Shown here: piece by piece, positions 1-5,710 of the stretch
How positions within the stretch are numbered: the first letter of the stretch is position 1
How the letters are laid out: each line of letters starts with the position of its first letter
Assembly: GCA_001508595.1 (NCBI GenBank)
Contig: LGHA01000080.1
Location: forward strand, 1 to 5,710
DNA: 5,710 nucleotides
Direction: 5' to 3'
Origin: Anaerolineaceae bacterium 46_22
GTDB lineage: Bacteria > Chloroflexota > Anaerolineae > Anaerolineales > Anaerolineaceae
Notes under the pieces: generated by a model
What the model was told of the DNA's origin: nothing
What the model saw: only the letters and a program-made list of their open reading frames with translations
Databases searched by the model: none
Position numbers and translations under genes: made by a program

Positions 1-1308
1 TCTGGCTATTACACAGCCGACCAATTCACTGGCTTAGATGCTTTATCTGCAGTTCCAACTCAACCAGAAACAGAAGAGCTTGGTCCTGTTCTGAAGATTG
101 GCCAAATTGGCCAGATGTCCGGCCTGATGGCTCTCTACGGCCTGCAGCAGCAACGGGGCTTCGATTTGGGCCTTGAATATATGTCCGGCGGCAAGAAAGA
201 CGACCAGGGCCGCTGGATTATTGCCAATCGTCCTGTCGAGGTCATCGTCAAAGATGATGAGGGCAACCCAGAAAAAGCCGTATCGCTTGCACTGGAGCTG
301 ATTGAGAGAGACGGCGTTGAATTACTGCAGGGTCCCGTTTCTTCAGCTAGTGCTGTAGCGCTCACGAATGTGGCTTTAGAAAATAAAATCATTTTGATGA
401 TTGATCCTGCTGCGTCTTCCTACCCAACTGGGCCGAATTTTAACCCTTATGTTTTCCGCACAGCACGCACCAACTTCGATGACACCTTGATCATTGCTAA
501 ATATTTGGTCGAGAATGTGGGACCCACTTTTGCCCATATTGGGGTTGATAATGCCTTTGGTCGCGGTTCTGGAGAAGCGCTCAAATACTCTGTGGAGAAA
601 TTTGGCGGCGAACTGATCGCAGATATCTACGCACCTTTCGAAACGACTGATTTCACGCCCTATGTCCAGCAAGCAATGGATTCCGGTGCTGATAACTTGT
701 TCCTGACCTGGTCTGGCACTGGTTATGTTACTCTTTTCCAGGCGCTTTCTGACATGGGTGCGTTGGAAGTCATGACTGTTGGTACTGGATTTGGTGATAA
801 TGCCTCCTTCACTGCAGTATTTGGCGAGGATGTACTTGGTACTGTCGGTTTGAACGTTTACCACTACACCGCGGCAGATACAGAAGTCAACGATTGGTTA
901 GTAGAGCACCACTTTGAAAAATACAAAGACGCTCCAGATGCCGCGATTAATGCATATCCTGATTTGTTTACAGCAGGTGGTATGGCTTCTGCGATTGCTC
1001 TGGCTTCTGCTCTTGAAAAGACCAGTGGTGATACGGATCCCGAGGTGATGATCCCTGCCTTAGAAGGCTTGATGTTTGAAGGACCCAAAGGGACCTATCA
1101 TATCCGCCCAGAAGATCATGTGTGCGAACAGCCGATGAATATTCTCAGGCTAGTTAACTTGAATCCTGATCTGGATGGGGATGGCATCAATGAATATCGC
1201 TTTTTCGAAACAGTTTATGTTTCGAAATACGATGAACTAGGAATTCCTTGCACGCTGGTTGGTGAATATGAATCGCGCTGCGGAGATTTGCCCAGGCTGA
1301 ATCAGTAA
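1..1308 (+). CDS. ABC transporter substrate-binding protein, Liv/HAAT family (5' partial)
   Basis: Periplasmic-binding-protein type I fold (Peripla_BP_6 / LivJ-LivK-like); it captures ligand outside the membrane and hands it to LivH-LivM. The frame is open from base 1 and gives 435 residues. The ATG at 115 is internal: it falls within the first beta strand (KIGQIGQMSG, residues 32-41), so the true start, signal peptide and any lipobox lie upstream of the window. Residues 19-29 form a Pro/Thr/Glu-rich linker, as expected between a lipid anchor and the binding domain. Family landmarks are GPVSSASA (111-118) and DPAASS (135-140), which line the ligand cleft in relatives, then an IGVDNAFGRG stretch, and PEDHVCEQPM near the end. 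An Asp-rich DLDGDG loop sits at 390-395. Three cysteines (375, 417, 427) occur near the C-terminus. The stop is TAA at 1306-1308. Family assignment is secure; the substrate is not known. Confidence 0.93.
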   Translation, partial: SGYYTADQFTGLDALSAVPTQPETEELGPVLKIGQIGQMSGLMALYGLQQQRGFDLGLEYMSGGKKDDQGRWIIANRPVEVIVKDDEGNPEKAVSLALELIERDGVELLQGPVSSASAVALTNVALENKIILMIDPAASSYPTGPNFNPYVFRTARTNFDDTLIIAKYLVENVGPTFAHIGVDNAFGRGSGEALKYSVEKFGGELIADIYAPFETTDFTPYVQQAMDSGADNLFLTWSGTGYVTLFQALSDMGALEVMTVGTGFGDNASFTAVFGEDVLGTVGLNVYHYTAADTEVNDWLVEHHFEKYKDAPDAAINAYPDLFTAGGMASAIALASALEKTSGDTDPEVMIPALEGLMFEGPKGTYHIRPEDHVCEQPMNILRLVNLNPDLDGDGINEYRFFETVYVSKYDELGIPCTLVGEYESRCGDLPRLNQ

Positions 1309-1329
1309 GTTTGTGGAGTTGAATATCGC

Positions 1330-1358
1330 AAGGGAGGGGTCTACCTACCCCCTCCCTT
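1330..1358 (+). other. GC-rich intergenic hairpin without U-tract (possible attenuator or mRNA 3'-end stabiliser)
   Basis: AAGGGAGGGG (1330-1339) pairs perfectly with CCCCTCCCTT (1349-1358) across a 9-base loop, giving a 10-bp stem beginning 21 bases after the binding-protein stop codon. The bases that follow (CGAAATCACT) are not a T-run, so it is not a canonical intrinsic terminator. In binding-protein-dependent transport operons, a hairpin after the binding-protein gene commonly protects the upstream mRNA from 3' decay or causes partial termination, so that more binding protein than membrane complex is made. That role is inferred here; the stem itself is directly visible. Confidence 0.65.
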
Positions 1359-1391
1359 CGAAATCACTGGTAATCAATTAGATATTATCTG

Positions 1392-1416
1392 GAATTATTA
1401 TTGCATTATTTAATTC
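1392..1416. repeat. Short inverted repeat in the AT-rich spacer before livG
   Basis: GAATTA (1392-1397) and TAATTC (1411-1416) are inverted copies separated by 13 bases. The inner 13 bases do not continue the symmetry. It could be half-sites of a regulator or simply chance in AT-rich DNA. No convincing -35/-10 pair is seen nearby, so no operator claim is made. Confidence 0.2.
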
Positions 1417-1440
1417 GGGAACGATCTTTGAATATAACAT

Positions 1441-1444
1441 AAGG
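1441..1444 (+). promoter_or_regulatory. Weak ribosome binding site for livG
   Basis: AAGG lies 10 bases before the ATG at 1455. It is a weaker and more distant Shine-Dalgarno match than those of livF and livH. It still supports this start, because an in-frame TAA at 1440-1442 rules out anything upstream. Confidence 0.45.
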
Positions 1445-1454
1445 CAAATATCTT

Positions 1455-2225
1455 ATGACTGAAAATATTATTGTCGAAGTTGAGAACCTCCGGAAGGTTT
1501 TTGGCGGTTTGGTAGCCGTCGATGATGTGAGTATGCAAGTGACAGCTCATACGATGCATGCTATCATCGGACCGAATGGCGCCGGAAAAACCACACTATT
1601 CAACTTAGTAAGCGGGGTTATGCCGCCCACAAGCGGGAGAGTGTTCTTTAAAGGTGAGGACATTACCAATGTCTCTCCACAAAAGCGGGCGCACCTAGGT
1701 ATTGGGCGGTCCTATCAAATTACCAATATTTTCCCAAACTTGACCGTATTGGAAAATGTCCGCTTGGCAGCTCAAGCCATGGGTAAAGATAATTTCAAGT
1801 TTTTTCAACCGGTAGAAAAATTTACACAATACATTGAAAAAGCAGAAGAGGTTATCTCACTGGTAGGCTTGGCGGGTCGCGAATGGGTGTTAGCCCGCAA
1901 TCTTTCGCATGGTGAAAAGCGAAAGCTTGAACTTGGCATCATGATCGCTTGTGATCCTGAGCTGCTCCTCTTTGATGAACCGACAGCCGGAATGTCTTCT
2001 GAGCAAGTGCCAGAATTGATTGAGATTATTCATAGGGTAGTGCGTCAAAAGGACCGCACTGCCATACTCGTTGAACATCGTATGGATATGGTCATGTCAA
2101 TTTCAGATGTGATCACGGTGATGAATCAAGGGCGCATTTTAGCTGAAGGCTCACCGCACGAAATCGCTAATAATGATCAGGTTCAGGCTGCCTATCTTGG
2201 TAATTTGTATGGAGAATTAGCATGA
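1455..2225 (+). CDS. livG: ABC transporter ATP-binding protein LivG
   Basis: Cytoplasmic ATPase of the importer, pairing with LivF to drive transport through LivH-LivM. The 256-residue length is normal for LivG. All catalytic elements are present: Walker [10 protein letters not shown] (39-47), Q-loop glutamine at about residue 88 (GRSYQIT), signature LSHGE (150-154), Walker B LLLFDEP (170-176, with D174 and catalytic E175), and H-loop histidine H208 in LVEHRMD. The AAYLG ending (245-249) is the typical Liv-type ATPase C-terminus. [11 protein letters not shown] and DEPTAGM also recall the urea-type paralogue UrtD, so the name LivG is by family and position, not substrate. The start is fixed by an in-frame stop just upstream. 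The gene lies 146 bases after the binding-protein gene and overlaps livF by 4 bases (ATGA), indicating translational coupling. Confidence 0.93.
   Translation: MTENIIVEVENLRKVFGGLVAVDDVSMQVTAHTMHAIIGPNGAGKTTLFNLVSGVMPPTSGRVFFKGEDITNVSPQKRAHLGIGRSYQITNIFPNLTVLENVRLAAQAMGKDNFKFFQPVEKFTQYIEKAEEVISLVGLAGREWVLARNLSHGEKRKLELGIMIACDPELLLFDEPTAGMSSEQVPELIEIIHRVVRQKDRTAILVEHRMDMVMSISDVITVMNQGRILAEGSPHEIANNDQVQAAYLGNLYGELA
2211..2214 (+). promoter_or_regulatory. Ribosome binding site for livF
   Basis: GGAG lies inside the last codons of livG, 7 bases before the livF ATG at 2222. The good spacing supports this start and coupling through the ATGA overlap. Confidence 0.7.
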
Positions 2226-2986
2226 GTGATGTCAGGCATGACGACCTGTTACTTGTGGATCACATTCACACTTACATTGGTCAATTTCATATTCTCGAAG
2301 GGGTCAGTGTGCGCGTCCCAAAAGGCTCAATTACGGTTTTGCTAGGCCGTAATGGCGCGGGCAAAACCACAACTCTCAAATCGATTATCGGTCTCACGCC
2401 ACCCCGCGAAGGAAAAATCATCTTTGATGGGATGGAAATTCAAGGCAAACGACCCTACAATATTGCCAATCTTGGAATTGGGTACGTACCAGAACACCGA
2501 GCGATTTTTCGACAACTTAGTGTCCTTGAAAACCTGAAATTAGCTGAGCGCAAAAAAGGAGATTTTGAGCGCAGTTCTGACTTTATCTTCAAGCTTTTTC
2601 CTGACCTAAAACGTCTCTATAAATTGCCTGGTAATCATCTTTCTGGCGGACAGCAACAGATGTTAGCGGTTGCGCGGGCTTTGGTCCCCGAGAACAAGCT
2701 GTTATTGATTGATGAACCGAGTGAAGGCTTAGCACCTATTCTTATCCAACAAATGATGGAAGCAATTGAAACCCTGAGCCGCACGACCACAGTTCTCCTC
2801 GTTGAACAGAATTTTATTATGGCAAGCCAGCTGGCAAAGCAATTCACGATTATAGATGATGGTAAATCGGTGAGCTCCGGATTAATGAAAGACCTCGTTT
2901 TGCAACCTGAAGTTATTCACCGTTATTTGGGTGCAAGTATCAAAACGCGCATAGAATTGGAGATGGAACATGAATCGAAAGAATAA
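2222..2986 (+). CDS. livF: ABC transporter ATP-binding protein LivF
   Basis: Second cytoplasmic ATPase of the importer, 254 residues. Walker A is GRNGAGKTT (42-50), the signature is LSGGQQQ (140-146), and Walker B is LLLIDEP (160-166, with D164 and E165). Two positions differ from textbook ABC proteins in the way usual for LivF: glutamate instead of glutamine at the Q-loop (GYVPEHRAIF, E91), and glutamine instead of histidine at the H-loop (LVEQN, Q196). The enzyme is therefore not judged defective. The fold ends at IHRYLG (232-237). A further 17 charged residues follow, rich in Glu and Lys, making it slightly longer than the usual roughly 235; part of this tail is encoded by the overlap with livH. 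DEPSEGLAPI mixes features of LivF and UrtE, leaving the substrate open. Confidence 0.93.
   Translation: MSDVRHDDLLLVDHIHTYIGQFHILEGVSVRVPKGSITVLLGRNGAGKTTTLKSIIGLTPPREGKIIFDGMEIQGKRPYNIANLGIGYVPEHRAIFRQLSVLENLKLAERKKGDFERSSDFIFKLFPDLKRLYKLPGNHLSGGQQQMLAVARALVPENKLLLIDEPSEGLAPILIQQMMEAIETLSRTTTVLLVEQNFIMASQLAKQFTIIDDGKSVSSGLMKDLVLQPEVIHRYLGASIKTRIELEMEHESKE
2959..2962 (+). promoter_or_regulatory. Ribosome binding site for livH
   Basis: GGAG within the livF coding sequence sits 7 bases before the ATG at 2970. It supports a livH start inside livF despite the 17-base overlap. Confidence 0.7.
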
Positions 2987-4463
2987 GAGGATTCTCCAAA
3001 CGATTCTCATTGTTGTGGTGGCACTGGGAATTATTGTCGGACTTTACCTTTATGCAGGCCAACGCGCTTTTGTTAGCACTATCTTTTCTGGGCTTACCCT
3101 GGGCTCGCTTTTCTTCTTGGTAGCTGCTGGCCTCACGCTTATCTTTGGTTTGATGGATGTCTTGAACTTTGCGCACGGTTCTATGTTTATGCTGGGAGCA
3201 TACATTGGCTGGCAGTTTTATACTAACCCTACCTTTATTTTTGGCATAGCTCCTTTGGCATTAGCCTTTGGTACGGGCGTGATGTTTATTTCCGTGCTGA
3301 AGCCATATTTGGTTGCTTGGAATTTATCCCCGCGCATGCAAAAACTGCTTCCAACCATTGCTTATATCTTAGCCGCGGTTGTGATTGTATTTGCTGTGCT
3401 TGGTTTCGATATTTTAGCGTTAGCCGATACTGCTATGGTTGCGATGACGACAACAACAGTAGGTAACCCTCTTGCGGAAATTTCTCCTCAGGAACCGTTA
3501 GAAGAGTTTTGGGTCCGTCCAGTTTTAATAATGTTAGGTGGTTTGTTGATTGCCTTTGGATCTTCTAAACCAGGGGATAAAACTCAATATGCGCCAAAGG
3601 AAAATCTTGGCAAGGCAATTCTCGTGCCGGCAATTTTGTTGGTCTTAACCGTGGTGAGCGTATTCATTCGCGAATCGGCACCTGTTAGCGTGTTGCTAAT
3701 GAATGGGAATATTCGCTTCTTGCTTTCAATTCTTGTCTCCGTTGCTTTTGGGTTCGTGTTTGGTGCTGTCATTGAAATTATTCTTATCAGACCGCTCTAC
3801 GCACGCCCCACTTTTATTATCCTGATGACATTGGGCTTAAGCTATGTGATTCGCGAATTGGTGCAATTTCTTTGGGATCCGCTGACCTATCAGATGGCAC
3901 GCCCACCGCTTTTTGCCATGCCTGGGAAAGCAGCCTCCATCGGAGAATGGCTGCGGAATGGCAACTCTACGATTGATATTTTGGGAGTTACCGTTCCGAC
4001 TTATCGCTTGTTTATTATTGCTCTGGGCATCATAATGTTCGCCTTGGTGACCTTGCTCATGACAAAGACACGGTTAGGTATGATCATCCGTGCAGGTGTT
4101 CAGGATCCAGAAATGGTCGAAGCAATGGGCATCAATGTGAAATCTGTTTTCACTTTGGTGTTTGCGTTAGGTGTGGCATTGGCAACGTTAGGGGGTATTG
4201 GGGCAGCACCTTTTCTCCCGGTCCAACCTTTGATGGGGGATGCTTACCAGACGCAAGGGCTAATAACTGTTGTAATCGGCGGCATGGGGAGCTATGTGGG
4301 TGCTTTCGTGGGCGCGATGATATTAGGCATTGCACGCGCTTTCGGGGATTATTTTGCGCTCAAGCTTTCCCTATCCCCAGCGATTGCAGAAGCTTCTACG
4401 GTCATCATTATGGTCATTGTATTATTAACCAAGCCTCAGGGTCTTTTTGGGAAGAAGGAGTAA
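2970..4463 (+). CDS. livH: Branched-chain amino acid-type ABC permease LivH with a large internal membrane insertion
   Basis: Integral membrane subunit forming the translocation path with LivM. It has 497 residues against roughly 290-310 for ordinary LivH. Conserved family blocks are present in order: GLTLGSLFFLVAAGLTLIFG (41-60), NFAHGSMFMLGAY (66-78), the helix ending in IEIILIRPLYARP (268-280), and the cytoplasmic EAA-type coupling loop TRLGMIIRAGVQDPEMVEAMG (367-387). VVIGGMGSYVGAFVGA (434-449) and a KPQGLFG tail (488-494) close the protein. A hydrophobic helix at about 8-29 precedes the family core. The extra length is mainly residues 82-250, with four likely membrane segments (about 88-110, 127-150, 183-197, 216-234). 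No frameshift is seen and conserved blocks flank the insertion in one frame, so it appears to be a real part of the protein. The gene overlaps livF by 17 bases and ends 9 bases before livM. Confidence 0.9.
   Translation: MNRKNKRILQTILIVVVALGIIVGLYLYAGQRAFVSTIFSGLTLGSLFFLVAAGLTLIFGLMDVLNFAHGSMFMLGAYIGWQFYTNPTFIFGIAPLALAFGTGVMFISVLKPYLVAWNLSPRMQKLLPTIAYILAAVVIVFAVLGFDILALADTAMVAMTTTTVGNPLAEISPQEPLEEFWVRPVLIMLGGLLIAFGSSKPGDKTQYAPKENLGKAILVPAILLVLTVVSVFIRESAPVSVLLMNGNIRFLLSILVSVAFGFVFGAVIEIILIRPLYARPTFIILMTLGLSYVIRELVQFLWDPLTYQMARPPLFAMPGKAASIGEWLRNGNSTIDILGVTVPTYRLFIIALGIIMFALVTLLMTKTRLGMIIRAGVQDPEMVEAMGINVKSVFTLVFALGVALATLGGIGAAPFLPVQPLMGDAYQTQGLITVVIGGMGSYVGAFVGAMILGIARAFGDYFALKLSLSPAIAEASTVIIMVIVLLTKPQGLFGKKE
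4455..4460 (+). promoter_or_regulatory. Ribosome binding site for livM, with possible weak self-pairing
   Basis: AAGGAG overlaps the last livH codons, ending just before its TAA, and lies 12 bases before the ATG at 4473. The spacing is long. GGAG (4457-4460) can pair with CTCC (4469-4472), which directly abuts the start codon, across an 8-base loop. A 4-bp stem is weak, but folding would bring the site nearer the ATG or mask it until ribosomes finishing livH open it. Confidence 0.55.
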
Positions 4464-4472
4464 TAATTCTCC

Positions 4473-5615
4473 ATGGCAGATATCGCTATCAAAACGAAAA
4501 TTAATCAAAAATCCTGGCTAAAATCTGAACGAGGATTCCTTATCTTCGTAGTTATTATGTTGGCATTCCCGTTTGTGTTGAATTTGATAACTGGAACTGG
4601 GCTTAATGAGGGTGTTACCAAGTTCTGGCAAGGTCAATTGATTATCTTTTTCATCATGGCTGTCTTTGCGATGAGCTATGACCTCCTTATTGGCTATGGT
4701 GGTATTCTTTCATTTGGGCATGCAGCATCTTTTGGGGGTGGAGCTTATACTTTTGGCCTTTTGATGAAACATTGGGCTCCAAATTTCATTAAAAACACTC
4801 CCATTGTCATTGGAAATACCGATATTACCATGATAGTTGTCTTGCTCATTGTTTTTTTGGCGGTGTTCCTTGTTTCAATTTTGATTGGTTTGATGTTTGC
4901 AGTAACATCCATTCGATTAAAAGGAACTTACTTTGCCATGCTCACACTGGCGCTTTCTACAGCCTTGTACATCATCATTAAATCGACCGATTTACATCAA
5001 TGGACTGGAGCAGATGAGGGTTTGCATGGCGTCCCCTTACCAGTTTGGTTGAATCCGACTCAAAATCGCCTCACCGTGTATTTAATCAGTCTCGCGTTTT
5101 TGGTGATCTCGTATTTTTTGATGAAACGCTTTGTAAACTCCCCAACGGGACATGTTGTCATCGCTAACCGTGAAAATGAAGATCGCATGCGCATGATAGG
5201 GTACAACCCTGTTACCTTTCGCACGATCGTCTTTGTCTTTGCTTCGATTTTTGCTGGTTTGGCGGGGGCGCTATATTCCATTTGGAACATGAGCGCTACC
5301 CCAACGATGATGTCTGTGGTGACCACGGTGAATGCACTTATCATGGTGATTATTGGAGGGATGGGCACTTTAATTGGCCCCATTTTTGGCGCTGGAATTA
5401 GCCAGGTGATCCAACAATTTTTCTACACGTGGTTTGGGGCGCGTTGGCCTTTGGTTTTCGGGCTTCTCTTCATTTTTATCGTGATGTTTGTACCCTATGG
5501 CATTGTTGGGACTTACCGTATGCATGCTGTAAATTTGCAGCAAGGGCGTAAGCGCTTGTTTAAACTTTTTTCACGTCAAGAGGAATCGCCAAGAGAAAAA
5601 GAAGTTAGTGGCTGA
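4473..5615 (+). CDS. livM: Branched-chain amino acid-type ABC permease LivM
   Basis: Second membrane subunit, partner of LivH; 380 residues, within the normal LivM range. A short basic N-terminus (to about 19) leads into a first helix at 20-39. The family block YDLLIGYGGILSFGHAASF (69-87) follows, then a helix ending in RLKGTYFAMLTLALS (148-162). The EAA-type coupling loop SPTGHVVIANRENEDRMRMIG (223-243) contains the characteristic RENE. IGGMGTLIGPIFGAGI (294-309) and a last helix at about 323-345 ending in PYGIVGTYR complete the core. The last 30 residues are a charged cytoplasmic tail rich in Arg, Lys and Glu. About 8 membrane segments are visible and no key block is missing. It is the last gene of the operon, 9 bases after livH, with a terminator 40 bases downstream. 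Confidence 0.93.
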   Translation: MADIAIKTKINQKSWLKSERGFLIFVVIMLAFPFVLNLITGTGLNEGVTKFWQGQLIIFFIMAVFAMSYDLLIGYGGILSFGHAASFGGGAYTFGLLMKHWAPNFIKNTPIVIGNTDITMIVVLLIVFLAVFLVSILIGLMFAVTSIRLKGTYFAMLTLALSTALYIIIKSTDLHQWTGADEGLHGVPLPVWLNPTQNRLTVYLISLAFLVISYFLMKRFVNSPTGHVVIANRENEDRMRMIGYNPVTFRTIVFVFASIFAGLAGALYSIWNMSATPTMMSVVTTVNALIMVIIGGMGTLIGPIFGAGISQVIQQFFYTWFGARWPLVFGLLFIFIVMFVPYGIVGTYRMHAVNLQQGRKRLFKLFSRQEESPREKEVSG

Positions 5616-5654
5616 GGATTGTAATTCGGCTTTAAAAAAACCTAAAAGTATATC

Positions 5655-5682
5655 AAGCGGCGCCATTATGGCGCTGCTTTTT
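5655..5682 (+). terminator. Rho-independent terminator of the operon
   Basis: AAGCGGCGCCA (5655-5665) pairs with TGGCGCTGCTT (5669-5679) around a TTA loop. This gives 11 bp with one G-T wobble, and the stem runs directly into TTTTT (5678-5682). The GC-rich stem, tight loop and T-run make a textbook intrinsic terminator, 40 bases after the livM stop. On the opposite strand no T-run follows immediately, so it is mainly plus-strand. Confidence 0.9.
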
Positions 5683-5710
5683 GCATCTCTGAATTGAATT
5701 ATTAATAAAG

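Noticed and set aside
115..117. ATG at 115 as the start of the binding protein
   Set aside because: It would remove the first beta strand and any export signal. The frame stays open to base 1 with family-typical KIGQIG and a linker upstream, so the gene is cut by the window edge.
376..864. Minus-strand open frame of 162 codons opposite the binding protein
   Set aside because: It lies wholly antisense to a well-supported family protein. Its translation shows no recognisable domain and no upstream ribosome site was evident. It is a shadow frame.
1401..1438. Possible promoter (TTGCAT ... TATAAC) upstream of livG
   Set aside because: The two boxes are 26 bases apart, far from the 16-18 expected, and no better -35 box is seen for TATAAC. 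AT-rich sequence makes chance matches likely.
2492..2811. LivF as a defective ATPase because of Glu at the Q-loop and Gln at the H-loop
   Set aside because: VPE...R and LVEQN are the usual forms in LivF proteins, including E. coli LivF as I recall it. Walker A, Walker B and the signature are intact.
2970..4463. livH as an artefact of fusion, frameshift or mobile-element insertion
   Set aside because: One frame runs through both conserved halves with no stop, repeat or terminal inverted repeat at the insertion edges. The insertion has membrane-protein character like its surroundings.
5060..5383. Minus-strand open frame of 107 codons opposite livM
   Set aside because: It is antisense to conserved LivM blocks including the coupling loop; its composition reflects the complement of membrane-helix codons.
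5616..5654. Promoter or small gene between livM and the terminator
   Set aside because: TATATC at 5649-5654 has no matching -35 box, and any transcript would enter the terminator at once. The stretch is simply the operon's 3' untranslated region.

Overview
The window holds one complete-looking transport operon, all on the plus strand. It encodes an ABC importer of the branched-chain amino acid / amide / urea type (HAAT, or Liv, family). The order is substrate-binding protein (cut by the left edge), ATPase LivG, ATPase LivF, permease LivH, permease LivM, then a strong intrinsic terminator. No RNA gene, mobile element, CRISPR array or integration site is visible, and there is no gene-free stretch longer than 300 bases.

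Layout: 1-1308 is the binding protein, whose start, signal peptide and promoter lie outside the window. 1309-1454 is an AT-rich spacer carrying a GC-rich hairpin without a U-tract. 1455-2225 is livG; 2222-2986 is livF (4-base ATGA overlap with livG); 2970-4463 is livH (17-base overlap with livF); 4473-5615 is livM (9-base gap). The last 95 bases hold a classic stem-loop plus T-tract terminator at 5655-5682, and nothing recognisable follows it.

The parts would work together as follows: the extracytoplasmic binding protein delivers ligand to a LivH-LivM heterodimer in the membrane, and LivG-LivF hydrolyse ATP on the cytoplasmic face. The substrate cannot be fixed from sequence. The family moves leucine/isoleucine/valine, other amino acids, short amides or urea, and the binding protein appears to lack the glutamate that E. 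coli LIV-binding protein uses for the amino group.

Organism: a bacterium with intermediate base composition. The acidic Pro/Thr linker before the binding domain and the C-terminal pattern of the binding protein (PEDH..xQPM..., later a G/P-x-C) resemble what I recall from Chloroflexota (Anaerolineae-like) Liv systems. This is a moderate-to-low confidence inference from memory.

The most unusual element is LivH. At 497 residues it is far longer than the usual roughly 290-310, because of an insertion of about 170 residues that looks like four extra membrane segments placed just after the conserved NFAHG region. Otherwise this is an ordinary nutrient-uptake operon, and I see no evidence of a wholly new system.
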